From positions 248,001-312,000 of the forward strand of contig NZ_LR590477.1 of the NCBI RefSeq assembly GCF_901482445.1: a DNA stretch of 64,000 nt. The letters run 5' to 3'. Below, piece by piece: positions 9,054 through 17,911 of the stretch (the stretch's first letter is position 1; the number at the start of each line of letters is the position of its first letter). The notes under the pieces were generated by a model, which saw only the letters and a list, made by a program, of their open reading frames with translations, did not search any database and was not told where the DNA came from. The position numbers and the translations under genes were made by a program. The stretch is from Neisseria lactamica (lineage in GTDB: Bacteria > Pseudomonadota > Gammaproteobacteria > Burkholderiales > Neisseriaceae).

Positions 9054-10094
9054 TTACAGGCTGTACGAGGCAGGCAGCCAATTAGGTTCGGCGTGCAATT
9101 CTACCTGAAACCGAGCAAATACTGTAAATTTGATGTGTTGCGCCAACTGCCAAACATCGTTTGCCGAGGCATTGTTTTTGTTCACCAAAACCAAAGCCTG
9201 TTTGTCGTGTACCGCCGCGCCGCCGATTTGAAAGCCTTTCAGACGGCATTGGTCGATCAGCCAGCCGGCGGCGAGTTTGACCGAACCGTCGGGCTGCGGA
9301 TAGCGCGGCATATCGGGATGCTGCTGCAACAGGGTGGCGGCTTTTTCCGCGCTGACGACGGGGTTTTTAAAGAAACTGCCGACATTGCCCAAAATGCCCG
9401 GATCGGGCAGTTTGCGGCGGCGGACGGCGCACACCGCATCGGAAACGTCTTTCGCCGTTATTTCCCTGCCGGCGCACCGTTCGGCAACCGCTGCCGCCAA
9501 ATCGCCGTAGCCCAAGTTCGGCTCGAAACGCTCTTTCAGGGCGAATACGACAGAAACAATCACATAACGCCCTTTGCCTTCCTGCTTGAACAGGCTTTCG
9601 CGGTAGGCGAAGCGGCAGTCGGCATTGGAAAGCTCGACAAAGGTTTCCGTATCCAAATCGAAGCAGCGCACGCTGTGAATCACGTCTTTCGCTTCCACGC
9701 CGTATGCGCCGATGTTTTGCACGGGCGACGCGCCGACCGTGCCCGGAATCAGGCTCAGGTTTTCCAGACCGTTCAAGCCCAGCGCGACGGTGTGCAGGAC
9801 AAAATCGTGCCAAATTTCTCCCGCCTGCGCTTCAATCAGAACCATGCCGTCTGAACGCGCAATCTCGCGTATTCCCTTGTTTTCCATATGCACGACCAGT
9901 CCGGCGTAATCCTGCATCAAAAGGATGTTGCTGCCGCCGCCGAGCCATAAAACGGTATTGCGGTCGAACTCGGGCAGTCGGACGATGTCGCGCAACCCGT
10001 CGGCGTGTTCGAGCGCGATAAAGGCTTGGGCTTGGGCGTGCAGGCCGAAAGTGTTGTAGGGGGTGAGGTCGGTTCGGTATCGGATGGGTTGCAT
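9054..10094 (-). CDS. murB: UDP-N-acetylenolpyruvoylglucosamine reductase
   Basis: The 346-residue flavoenzyme reduces UDP-GlcNAc-enolpyruvate to UDP-MurNAc in peptidoglycan synthesis. FAD-binding signatures are LWLGGGSNILLMQD and IPGTVGASPVQNIGAYGVE. The C-terminal part has GNVGSFFKNPVVS, with the catalytic Ser, and AGWLIDQCRLKGF. This is the type I form of the enterobacterial kind. The ATG at 10094 (MQPIRYRTDL) fits the family start; the frame opens at 10163. A Correia element lies directly upstream and may influence its expression. Two uptake sequences lie within the gene. Confidence 0.95.
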   Translation of the reverse strand: MQPIRYRTDLTPYNTFGLHAQAQAFIALEHADGLRDIVRLPEFDRNTVLWLGGGSNILLMQDYAGLVVHMENKGIREIARSDGMVLIEAQAGEIWHDFVLHTVALGLNGLENLSLIPGTVGASPVQNIGAYGVEAKDVIHSVRCFDLDTETFVELSNADCRFAYRESLFKQEGKGRYVIVSVVFALKERFEPNLGYGDLAAAVAERCAGREITAKDVSDAVCAVRRRKLPDPGILGNVGSFFKNPVVSAEKAATLLQQHPDMPRYPQPDGSVKLAAGWLIDQCRLKGFQIGGAAVHDKQALVLVNKNNASANDVWQLAQHIKFTVFARFQVELHAEPNWLPASYSL

Positions 10095-10148
10095 AATTTG
10101 AACTTTAAAACAGGTATTGTCGACGGCGGGCTTCAGCCCATTGTTTCC

Positions 10149-10252
10149 ATAGTGGATTAACAAAAATCAGGACAAGGCGACGAAGCCGCAGACAGTACAG
10201 ATAGTACGGCAAGGCGAGGCAACGCCGTACTGGTTTTTGTTAATCCACTATA
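10149..10252. repeat. Correia element (CREE/NEMIS), short form, about 104 bp
   Basis: Inverted terminal repeats ATAGTGGATTAACAAAAA (left) and TTTTTGTTAATCCACTATA (right) flank a core containing ACAAGGCGACGAAGCCGCAG and ACGGCAAGGCGAGGCAACGC. This is the short form, lacking the internal IHF-site segment. It lies between the norM stop and the murB start. Transcribed copies of such elements are known to fold into RNase III-cleaved hairpins, and some ends supply promoters. Confidence 0.93.
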
Positions 10253-10272
10253 TATTTTAATCGGCGGCGTTT

Positions 10273-11652
10273 TCAGACGGCCTTATGCGATTTGACCCTC
10301 TCTTTACTGCAAAGCTCCAAACACCATACCAATGCGGCGGCGGCAATGGCGAGGGAAACCGTCAGCGCGGTCCAGAAACCATAAATGCCCATATCGAAAC
10401 GGTAGGCGAGCAGGTAGCCCGGCAGCAGCCCGCAGCCCCAAAAGGCGGCGGCGTGGATAAGCATAGGCACTTTGGTCACTTTGTAGCCGCGCAAGGCGTA
10501 GGACGCGATACATTGTGTGGCATCCGCCAATTGGAATACCGCCGAAAACAGTAAAACCGTTGAAGCAATGCCCAAAACCGCCGCATCGGCAGTATAAAGC
10601 GAAGCCAAAGGACGGTGCATCACAACCAAAAACAGCGCGGTCAGAATGGCGAGCATCCAGCCCAACGCCAGCGACACGCCCGAAATATAACGCGCCGTCA
10701 GGAAGCCGCGCCGCCCCAGCGAAAAGCCCACGCGCACCGATCCCGCCAGCCCCACGCTTTGCGGCACCATATACAAAATCCCCGTCAGGCTCAAAGCCAC
10801 CTGCTGCCCGGCGACATAATCGCTGCCGAAAGGCGCGACCAAAAACGCGACAAACGAAAACGCGCTGGCTTCCAAAAAATAAGACAGCCCGACGGGCGCG
10901 CCGATTTTCCAAATCTGTTTGAACACCGCCCGATCCGGCTTGCCGAATTTTGCCGTCAGTCCGAACGGGCGGAAGAATTTTTCCTTGGCGATATAAAGCC
11001 ACAACGCCAGCGCGCCAAACCAAAACACCGCCGCCGTTGCCACGCCGCAGCCTGCGCCGCCCAAAGCGGGCATGCCGAATTTGCCGTAAACGAAAATATA
11101 GTTCAGCGGCACGTTCAACACAAACGCCGCAAAGCTGACCAGCATAATCACGCGCGGGCGGTTGAGGCTGGACGCGTAGGCGTGTAAGGCGCGGTGCACC
11201 ATCGCCGCCGGCATCGCCAGCCCGGCAAACACCATATATCGCGCCATCGTGCCTTCCACATAATCGTTCAAGGTCAGCCAGTTGCGGAACGGCGTAATCG
11301 CCGCCCACAACAGAATCATCCCGAATATGCCCAAACACAGCCCGAACCAAACCCCCTGCCGCCCCGTTTCGCCCACTTCGCCGGTTTTGCCCGCGCCGTA
11401 AAGCAGGGAAATCATCGGATTCAGTGCCGCCATAATGCCGATAAAGGTAATGTAAACCGTGGTAAACGCACTGTTGCCCAAAGCCACCGCCGCCAAGTCC
11501 TCCTTGCCCGCACCGCCCGCCATCACGGTATCGACGAAACCGATGCCCACCTGCGCGACCTGCGCCAGCAGTATGGGCAGGGCAAGGGAGGCGAGCAGGC
11601 GGATTTCTTTCAGGAAGACGGAAAAGGAAAAGCGGTTGAGGTCGAGCAGCAT
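10273..11652 (-). CDS. norM: Multidrug efflux pump NorM (MATE family)
   Basis: The 459-residue inner-membrane protein has about 12 hydrophobic segments in two similar halves, as in MATE cation-coupled drug exporters. It closely resembles the neisserial NorM sequence I know (start LLDLNRFSFSVFLKEIRLL; end CSKERVKSHKAV). NorM exports fluoroquinolones, ethidium and other cations. The start at 11652 (MLLDLN) gives the known length; the frame opens five codons earlier. The stop codon lies inside an AG-type uptake sequence (10272-10283). Confidence 0.94.
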   Translation of the reverse strand: MLLDLNRFSFSVFLKEIRLLASLALPILLAQVAQVGIGFVDTVMAGGAGKEDLAAVALGNSAFTTVYITFIGIMAALNPMISLLYGAGKTGEVGETGRQGVWFGLCLGIFGMILLWAAITPFRNWLTLNDYVEGTMARYMVFAGLAMPAAMVHRALHAYASSLNRPRVIMLVSFAAFVLNVPLNYIFVYGKFGMPALGGAGCGVATAAVFWFGALALWLYIAKEKFFRPFGLTAKFGKPDRAVFKQIWKIGAPVGLSYFLEASAFSFVAFLVAPFGSDYVAGQQVALSLTGILYMVPQSVGLAGSVRVGFSLGRRGFLTARYISGVSLALGWMLAILTALFLVVMHRPLASLYTADAAVLGIASTVLLFSAVFQLADATQCIASYALRGYKVTKVPMLIHAAAFWGCGLLPGYLLAYRFDMGIYGFWTALTVSLAIAAAALVWCLELCSKERVKSHKAV

Positions 11653-11990
11653 AAGATAGGCATTCAATCAACAAAAATGCCGTCTGAAGCAGGAAACGGC
11701 AGTCTGGAACAACGGAAGGTAAAGATGCTTATTATATAGTAAAGGGCGTGTTGCCGGCAGGAGGCGGCGGGGGGAGTGTAAAGGCATATTCAGGTTGTAT
11801 GTATTTTATGGTAAAGTTTGGTTTTAATCATTTGGCGGCGGCAGGCTGCCGGATAGGGGCCGATCGGATTCGGAATCGGAAAGCGGCACCGCCGCTTGGA
11901 AAGCGGTATGGTGCGGTTCGGCGGGTGTGCCGTATGATTCCGGGCCGGCGGCCTTTTGTGTTTACAGGATAAAACAAAAGGCGGATTCTT

Positions 11991-13142
11991 ATGCAGACTT
12001 GGCAGCTTCCGGAACATATCGCCGACGTATTGCCCACGAACGCGCGGCAGCTTGAAAGCGCGCGGGAGCGGTTGTTGGCGTTGTTCCGCGTACACGGTTA
12101 CGAGTTGGTCCAACCCCCGTTGATGGAATACAGCCACTCCCTGCTGACGCATATTGACGCGGGCTTGTCTTTGAAAACCATTTTGGTGGTCGATCAGCTG
12201 AGCGGCAGGCAGCTGGGCATCCGTGCGGATATTACGCCGCAAGTGGCGCGTATCGATGCCCATCTTTTGTCCGCCAATCAAGGGATTAACCGATTGTGCT
12301 ACGCGGGTCCCGTGTTGCACGCGCGCCCGGACGGGCTGTCCAATATGCGCGAACCTTTGCAGGCGGGGGCGGAAATGTACGGTTTCGCCGACATCCGCGG
12401 CGACATCGAGCTGATAGACCTTATGCTGAAAAGCATGAAAATTGCCGATATGGGCAAAGTGCTGCTTTCGCTGGGGCATATCGGCATATTCCGCGCCTTG
12501 TCCGATGCGGCGCATTTGGATGCGGGGCAGTCCGCAACGCTGCTTGCCTTGATGCAGGATAAGGATACTAGGGCGGTCGAAGCGCAGGTCAAGGCTTGGA
12601 AGCTGGACGGTATGTGGGCAAAAGCATTCTCGCTGCTGCCGCGCCTGTACGGCGGACGGGAAGTGTTGTCCGCCGCGCGCGGACGGTTGCCGGATTTGTC
12701 GGCGGTCGGTAACGCGTTGGACGAATTGCAGGCGGTGTGCGACGCATTTCCCGATTGTGAAATCCATATCGACTTGTCCGAGCTGCGCGTCGACAATTAC
12801 CACACAGGTTTGGTGTATGCCGCCTATGCCGCCGATTTCCACGACGCGGTCGCGCGCGGCGGGCGTTATGACGGATTGGGCGGATATTTCGGCAGGGCGC
12901 GCCCGGCAACGGGATTCAGTTTCGACTTGCGCAGCTTTATCGGGCGTTTGCCCGCCATCGAACGGCAGCCCGCCGTGTCGGTCGATGCGGAAGATGCCGA
13001 AGCGGCGCGCGAAGCAATTGAAACGCTGCGCGCGCAGGGGCAGTGTGTCGTGATCGATTACGGTATCGGACACAATGTTTCGGAAGAGCTTGCAGGCCGT
13101 CTGAAAAAGACAGACGGCGTTTGGCAGGTCGTGAAACGCTAA
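11991..13142 (+). CDS. hisZ: ATP phosphoribosyltransferase regulatory subunit HisZ
   Basis: The 383-residue protein is a class II histidyl-tRNA synthetase-like fold without synthetase function. It pairs with short-form HisG to make the first histidine enzyme. Recognisable blocks are YELVQPPLMEYSHSLLTH, GIRADITPQVARIDAH and RGGRYDGLGGYFGRARPATGFSFD. The true hisS is elsewhere in this window, supporting the HisZ call. It lies about 100 bp before purA, a hisZ-purA order common in beta-proteobacteria. An AG-type uptake sequence is inside the 3' end (13094-13105). Confidence 0.92.
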   Translation: MQTWQLPEHIADVLPTNARQLESARERLLALFRVHGYELVQPPLMEYSHSLLTHIDAGLSLKTILVVDQLSGRQLGIRADITPQVARIDAHLLSANQGINRLCYAGPVLHARPDGLSNMREPLQAGAEMYGFADIRGDIELIDLMLKSMKIADMGKVLLSLGHIGIFRALSDAAHLDAGQSATLLALMQDKDTRAVEAQVKAWKLDGMWAKAFSLLPRLYGGREVLSAARGRLPDLSAVGNALDELQAVCDAFPDCEIHIDLSELRVDNYHTGLVYAAYAADFHDAVARGGRYDGLGGYFGRARPATGFSFDLRSFIGRLPAIERQPAVSVDAEDAEAAREAIETLRAQGQCVVIDYGIGHNVSEELAGRLKKTDGVWQVVKR

Positions 13143-13246
13143 ATACCCGTTCACGGCGGATGAAAGGCAAATCGCTGCGGGGCGCAAAGCCGCGCCGGTT
13201 TGGGGATTTTCCGCAATAATTTTCAATATCGATAGGTTATATGGCT

Positions 13247-14545
13247 ATGGCTAAAAATGTTGTAGTAATCGGCGCACAGTGGGGCGACGAGGGTAAAGGT
13301 AAAATCGTTGACTGGCTGGCGGAAGAAGCCGGCGGCGTGGTGCGTTTCCAAGGCGGCCACAATGCCGGACACACTTTGGTCGTCGGCGGCAAAAAAACCA
13401 TTTTGCGCCTGATTCCGAGCGGCATTCTGCATGAAAACCTGGACTGCTTTATCGGTTCGGGCGTTGTCGTTTCCCCCGAAGCCCTGTTGGGCGAAATCGA
13501 CGAGTTGAACGCGGCAGGCGTGAAAAACGTCGAAGGCCGTCTGAAAATCGCGCCGACCTGCCCGCTGATCCTGCCTTACCACATCGCGCTCGACCAAGCC
13601 CGCGAAGCATCGCGCGGCAAAGGCAAAATCGGCACGACCGGCCGCGGCATCGGCCCTGCCTACGAAGACAAAGTGGCACGCCGCGCCATCCGCGCCGCCG
13701 ATTTGCTGCATCCCGAAAAACTGCGTGAAAAACTGGATGCCGTCCTTGCCTATTACAATGTCCAACTGCAACATCTGCACAATGCCGAGCCGGTGAAAGC
13801 GGAAGACGTGATGGCGGTTATCGAAAAAGTCGCGCCGCGCATTGCGCCGATGATTGCCGACGTATCCTGCGTGTTGAACGAGAAAAACAAAAACGGCGAA
13901 AAACTGCTGTTTGAAGGCGCACAAGGTACGCTGTTGGACATCGACTACGGCACTTATCCCTTCGTTACCTCGTCCAACTGCCTCGCAGGCGCGGCTTCGG
14001 CAGGCGCGGGCGTAGGCCCCCAAATGCTGGATTATGTTTTGGGCATCGTTAAAGCCTATACCACGCGCGTCGGTTCGGGCCCGTTCCCGACCGAATTGTT
14101 CGACGAAGTAGGCGCAGGTTTGGCGGAGCGCGGACACGAATTCGGTTCGGTAACCGGCCGCGCGCGCCGCTGCGGCTGGTTCGATGCCGCCGCCCTGAAA
14201 CGCTCCATCCAAATCAACGGCATTTCCGGTATGTGCATTACCAAGCTGGACGTGATGGACGGCGTTGAAACCATCAATATCTGCGTCGGCTACGAATTGC
14301 CCGACGGCGGCAAAACCGACATCCTGCCTTGCGGTTCGGATGCGGTAGAAGCCTGCAAACCGATTTACGAAACAATGGAGGGTTGGAAAGAATCGACTTT
14401 CGGCATCAAAAATTATGACGAACTGCCCGACAATGCCAAAGCATATTTGAAACGGATTGAAGAAGTCTGCGGCGCGCCGGTCGCCATCGTCTCCACCGGT
14501 CCCGACCGCGAAGAAACGATTGTGCTGCATCATCCGTTCGCATAA
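13247..14545 (+). CDS. purA: Adenylosuccinate synthetase
   Basis: The 432-residue GTP-dependent enzyme joins IMP and aspartate in AMP synthesis. The N-terminal GTP loop QWGDEGKGKIVDWL holds the catalytic Asp, followed by GGHNAGHTLV with the catalytic His. The IMP-binding segment TTGRGIGPAYEDK and the C-terminal STGPDREETI are also present. The frame offers ATG at 13241 and 13247; the second gives the usual length. It is followed by a strong uptake-sequence terminator. Confidence 0.95.
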   Translation: MAKNVVVIGAQWGDEGKGKIVDWLAEEAGGVVRFQGGHNAGHTLVVGGKKTILRLIPSGILHENLDCFIGSGVVVSPEALLGEIDELNAAGVKNVEGRLKIAPTCPLILPYHIALDQAREASRGKGKIGTTGRGIGPAYEDKVARRAIRAADLLHPEKLREKLDAVLAYYNVQLQHLHNAEPVKAEDVMAVIEKVAPRIAPMIADVSCVLNEKNKNGEKLLFEGAQGTLLDIDYGTYPFVTSSNCLAGAASAGAGVGPQMLDYVLGIVKAYTTRVGSGPFPTELFDEVGAGLAERGHEFGSVTGRARRCGWFDAAALKRSIQINGISGMCITKLDVMDGVETINICVGYELPDGGKTDILPCGSDAVEACKPIYETMEGWKESTFGIKNYDELPDNAKAYLKRIEEVCGAPVAIVSTGPDREETIVLHHPFA

Positions 14546-14560
14546 GGTTTTGCAGTGAAA

Positions 14561-14601
14561 ATGCCGTCTGAAGCCCTAATTGGTTTCAGACGGCATTTTT
14601 A
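14561..14601 (+). terminator. Uptake-sequence inverted-pair terminator after purA
   Basis: ATGCCGTCTGAA and TTCAGACGGCAT form a hairpin followed by a TTTTT tract just after the purA stop. Confidence 0.85.
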
Positions 14602-14731
14602 CCGCTGTTTTATCTGATATTTTCTGTTTGGACGCGGTTTGTCGGGGTATATCAATGCGGCGTATCCGGTGCGGAAACGGATAAGGTCGATGCCGGTATG
14701 GCAACCCCGATGTTTTCAGACGGTATATACG

Positions 14732-14763
14732 AAAAAACCGTACTGCTTGCGCGTACGGTTTTT
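14732..14763 (-). terminator. Rho-independent terminator after htpX
   Basis: Perfect stem AAAAACCGTAC / GTACGGTTTTT with a 9-base loop lies 17 bp beyond the htpX stop. The A/T arms make it usable in either direction. Confidence 0.8.
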
Positions 14764-14779
14764 GTCGTTTCAAATCGGT

Positions 14780-15619
14780 TTAGAGCGATTTGAGGCGGGC
14801 GATGCGGTTGTCCAGTGAAGGGTGGGTGCTGAGCAGGGAGTCGCGCGTATCTCCGGCGATGCCCATTGCGTTCATTTCTTCGGGCAGGTCGACAGGATTG
14901 CCTTTAAGCCTTTGCAGGGCAGAAATCATTTTCGGCGCGCCGACCAGTTTTGCCGCCCCCGCATCGGCGCGGTATTCGCGCTGGCGGCTGAACCACATGA
15001 CAATTAAGCTGGCAAGGAAGCCGAACAGGATTTGGAACACCACGCTGACCAGGAAGTAAGTTCCCTGCGACTGGCTGCCGTCGTTGTTTCGGGCAATCAG
15101 GTTGGCAATAATGCGCGACAGGAATACGACAAAGGTATTAACCACCCCTTGAATCAGCGTCAGCGTAACCATATCGCCGTTGCCGACGTGTGCCATTTCG
15201 TGCGCCAATACGGCTTCTACTTCGTCGCGCGTCATATGGTCGAGCAAACCGGTGCTGACGGCAATCAGGGAGCTGTTTCTCGATGCGCCCGTGGCAAAGG
15301 CATTGGGTTCGGGAGAGCGGTAGATGGCGACTTCGGGCGTTTTCAGATTCCATTGCCGCGCTTGGGCTTCGACAGTGTTCAAAAGCCAGGCTTCTTCTTC
15401 GGTGCGCGGCGTGTCGATGACTTCCGCGCCGACCGATTGTTTGGCGATGAATTTGGACATCAACAGCGAAATAATCGAACCAGTGAAGCCGACGACGGCG
15501 GAATACGCCAACAGGCTGCCCGCGCCGCCCCGGCTGTTGATGCCCAGAACCGCCAAAACAATACTGATTACGACCAAAATAGCGATATTGGTCGCCAAAA
15601 ACAGAAAAATGCGTTTCAC
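14780..15619 (-). CDS. htpX: Membrane zinc metalloprotease HtpX
   Basis: The 279-residue inner-membrane M48 peptidase takes part in quality control of membrane proteins. Two N-terminal transmembrane segments are followed by the zinc motif LAHEMAHVGNGD (HExxH), two further hydrophobic segments, and the third zinc ligand Glu in REYRADAGAAKLVG. The start is a GTG at 15619 (encoding the Met of MKRIFLFLATN), with an AAGGAAC ribosome site. A frame open to 15673 adds 18 residues with no family match. Confidence 0.93.
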   Translation of the reverse strand: MKRIFLFLATNIAILVVISIVLAVLGINSRGGAGSLLAYSAVVGFTGSIISLLMSKFIAKQSVGAEVIDTPRTEEEAWLLNTVEAQARQWNLKTPEVAIYRSPEPNAFATGASRNSSLIAVSTGLLDHMTRDEVEAVLAHEMAHVGNGDMVTLTLIQGVVNTFVVFLSRIIANLIARNNDGSQSQGTYFLVSVVFQILFGFLASLIVMWFSRQREYRADAGAAKLVGAPKMISALQRLKGNPVDLPEEMNAMGIAGDTRDSLLSTHPSLDNRIARLKSL

Positions 15620-15756
15620 GGATGTTCCTTTTTGGTAGGGTGCGATGTTTTGAAATTTTGGGGATTGTCCCAAAAAGTTGCCGGCTTGTGAATATTAAGC
15701 TCGGCAAATGTATGCAAAACATTTGCTTGCAAACGGCGGTGTGCGCGGCCGGTTTT

Positions 15757-15785
15757 TTGAACTATTGCTCCAAGCCGTGTAGAAT
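15757..15785 (+). promoter_or_regulatory. Sigma-70 promoter of adk
   Basis: TTGAAC (15757-15762), a 17 bp spacer and TAGAAT (15780-15785), about 50 bp before the adk start. Confidence 0.65.
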
Positions 15786-15834
15786 TGTGAACAATCTGTT
15801 CGGCTTTATTAAATATATTGGAAAGGACGACTTT

Positions 15835-16482
15835 ATGAAAGCATTACTCTTAGGCGCGCCGGGCGCGGGCAAAGGCACTCAGGCGCAATTCATCACTGCC
15901 GCGTTCGGCATTCCGCAAATTTCCACCGGCGATATGCTCCGCGCTGCGATTAAAGCAGGTACGCCGCTGGGTTTGGAAGCGAAAAAAATCATCGATGAAG
16001 GCGGTTTGGTGCGCGACGACATCATTATCGGTATGGTCAAAGAACGCATCGCGCAAGACGACTGCAAAAACGGTTTCCTGTTCGACGGCTTCCCGCGCAC
16101 GCTGGCACAAGCCGAAGCGATGGTTGAAGCCGGTGTGGATTTGGACGCGGTTGTTGAAATCGACGTACCCGACAGCGTGATTGTCGACCGCATGAGCGGC
16201 CGCCGCGTGCATTTGGCTTCCGGCCGTACCTACCACGTTACCTACAATCCGCCCAAAGTCGAAGGCAAAGACGACGTAACCGGCGAAGATTTGATTCAAC
16301 GCGACGACGATAAAGAAGAAACCGTGAAAAAACGCCTTGCCGTTTACCACGAGCAAACCGAAGTGCTGGTCGATTTTTACAGCAAACTGGAAGGCGAACA
16401 CGCGCCTAAATACATCAAAGTCGACGGCACTCAACCGGTAGAAGCTGTGAAAGCCGAAGTATTGAAAGGTTTGGGCAAATAA
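15835..16482 (+). CDS. adk: Adenylate kinase
   Basis: The 215-residue long-type enzyme interconverts ATP+AMP and 2 ADP. The P-loop GAPGAGKGTQ is at residues 7-16 and the AMP-site segment FDGFPRTLAQAEAM near residue 81. The LID domain (HLASGRTYHVTYNPPKVEGK) lacks the four zinc cysteines found in some Gram-positive enzymes. The ATG at 15835 follows GGAAAGGACGAC. A strong promoter lies upstream and an uptake-sequence terminator follows. Confidence 0.96.
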   Translation: MKALLLGAPGAGKGTQAQFITAAFGIPQISTGDMLRAAIKAGTPLGLEAKKIIDEGGLVRDDIIIGMVKERIAQDDCKNGFLFDGFPRTLAQAEAMVEAGVDLDAVVEIDVPDSVIVDRMSGRRVHLASGRTYHVTYNPPKVEGKDDVTGEDLIQRDDDKEETVKKRLAVYHEQTEVLVDFYSKLEGEHAPKYIKVDGTQPVEAVKAEVLKGLGK

Positions 16483-16499
16483 GTTTTGCCGAGTCGGAA

Positions 16500-16535
16500 A
16501 TGCCGTCTGAAAAAATATTTTCAGACGGCATTTTG
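16500..16535 (+). terminator. Uptake-sequence inverted-pair terminator after adk
   Basis: ATGCCGTCTGAA / TTCAGACGGCAT hairpin with an 8-base loop, followed by TTTTG. Confidence 0.8.
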
Positions 16536-16587
16536 TGTATGAAAGCTGTTAAAATCGAAGTTGTAACCGTTTATCCGCAGGCATCTT

Positions 16588-17319
16588 ATGAATCCCTTGA
16601 TTTTCGACTTCCAAACTCCGCAACAACGCACCCCCGTCATCGTCGCCCTTGATTTTGCCAACGAAAAAGACACGCTCGGATTTGTCCGCAATCTTGACCT
16701 GACATTGTGTCAAATCAAAATCGGTAAAGAGCTGTTTACCGCAACCGGGCGCAATTTGGCGGAAAGCTTAATCAATCAAGGTTTCAAACTTTTCCTCGAT
16801 TTGAAATACCACGATATTCCCCACACCGTCGCGCAAGCCTGCAAAGTTGCCGCCGACATGGGCGTGTGGATGGTCGATATGCACGCATCGGGCGGCAGAC
16901 GCATGATGGAAGCCGCCGCCGAAGCCGTTGCCGGATACGGCACGAAGCCGCTCTTGATCGGCGTAACCGTGTTGACCAGTATGGAGCAAAGCGATTTGGC
17001 GGAAATCGGTTTGAACATCGCCCCTGAAGAACAAGTCATCCGTTTGGCGAAACTGGCGCAAAGTTCGGGCTTGGACGGCGTGGTCTGTTCCGCCCAAGAA
17101 GCCGCGCCGCTGCGCCGCGAATTGGGGCAGGATTTTGTCTTGGTCACGCCCGGCATCCGCTTGGACGTTGCCGGCAACAACGACGACCAACGCCGCATTA
17201 TGACACCGGCCGAAGCCTTGGCGGCAGGTTCGACTTATCTGGTGATGGGCCGCCCCGTTACCCAAGCCGCCGATCCGGTAGCCGTATTGCGCGAAGTGAA
17301 CCGCGTGGCAAATGCTTAA
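16588..17319 (+). CDS. pyrF: Orotidine 5'-phosphate decarboxylase
   Basis: The 243-residue TIM-barrel enzyme makes UMP from OMP. The catalytic Asp/Lys array is in LFLDLKYHDIPHTV (near residue 70). The phosphate-binding VTPGIR and the C-terminal GSTYLVMGRPVTQAADP are also present. Length is normal. It follows the adk terminator and is the last core gene before an AT-richer orphan gene. Confidence 0.95.
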   Translation: MNPLIFDFQTPQQRTPVIVALDFANEKDTLGFVRNLDLTLCQIKIGKELFTATGRNLAESLINQGFKLFLDLKYHDIPHTVAQACKVAADMGVWMVDMHASGGRRMMEAAAEAVAGYGTKPLLIGVTVLTSMEQSDLAEIGLNIAPEEQVIRLAKLAQSSGLDGVVCSAQEAAPLRRELGQDFVLVTPGIRLDVAGNNDDQRRIMTPAEALAAGSTYLVMGRPVTQAADPVAVLREVNRVANA

Positions 17320-17414
17320 ACATCAACAAGTTTGATGCTGTTCAAAGAAACTGCCTCACTTTGATACGGTAGATAAATAGCCGGAAAATTTTAGCTTAGA
17401 AAGGAATTTATCCA

Positions 17415-17807
17415 ATGTCTCAATGTGGTTCGGATGTGAGCAATATTTTTGATTATGATGCATTTCCAGAAGATGATTTGCTTGTAAAGGATACCCCTGT
17501 CGGGTGGTATGCGATTGTGTCGCATAAAATTGTCGAAGAGGGGCTTCCTATTAAATTTATGTATCGGGAACATCAAGGGGATTTACCATTTGACAGCGGA
17601 TGGCGAGTATTTTCCGGAACAGAAGATGATGAATACACGAATAACCCTGAAAATTTTACCTTTCATAGTTTGACGCGGCTTACTCATTATCAAGCAGATG
17701 TTGGGGAGCTGTTTTGGGCGGATATAGGTAGCGTTTTTGAGAAAAAAGAAGGAGAGGATTGCTTTTCACCTGTTACCGATTGGTCTCCTTTTGACTTTGA
17801 AGAATAA
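17415..17807 (+). CDS. DUF2185 (Imm33-type) protein
   Basis: The 130-residue acidic cytosolic protein has the DUF2185 pattern: an IVSHKIVEEGLPIKFMYRE segment followed by DSGWRVFSGTEDDEYTNNP. Members are often annotated as polymorphic-toxin immunity proteins (Imm33), but no toxin gene is adjacent here. The coding DNA is visibly richer in A/T than pyrF or hldA on either side and contains no uptake sequence, which suggests later acquisition. The immunity role is inference from the family only. Confidence 0.65.
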   Translation: MSQCGSDVSNIFDYDAFPEDDLLVKDTPVGWYAIVSHKIVEEGLPIKFMYREHQGDLPFDSGWRVFSGTEDDEYTNNPENFTFHSLTRLTHYQADVGELFWADIGSVFEKKEGEDCFSPVTDWSPFDFEE

Positions 17808-17911
17808 TAAAAAGCCGGATTTTATTATTAATCAGTAAATTTGTCAGATAATTACTGAGAATACAGTGAAGTTTTCACACACAAAAAACAACTTATTTTG
17901 GAGTGCATAAA

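Noticed and set aside
11790..13226. A 478-codon minus-strand frame opposite hisZ
   Set aside because: Antisense shadow of a well-supported GC-rich gene; low-complexity composition, no family motif, no ribosome site.
13223..14533. A 436-codon minus-strand frame opposite purA
   Set aside because: Mirror of purA codons; purA motifs on the plus strand are complete.
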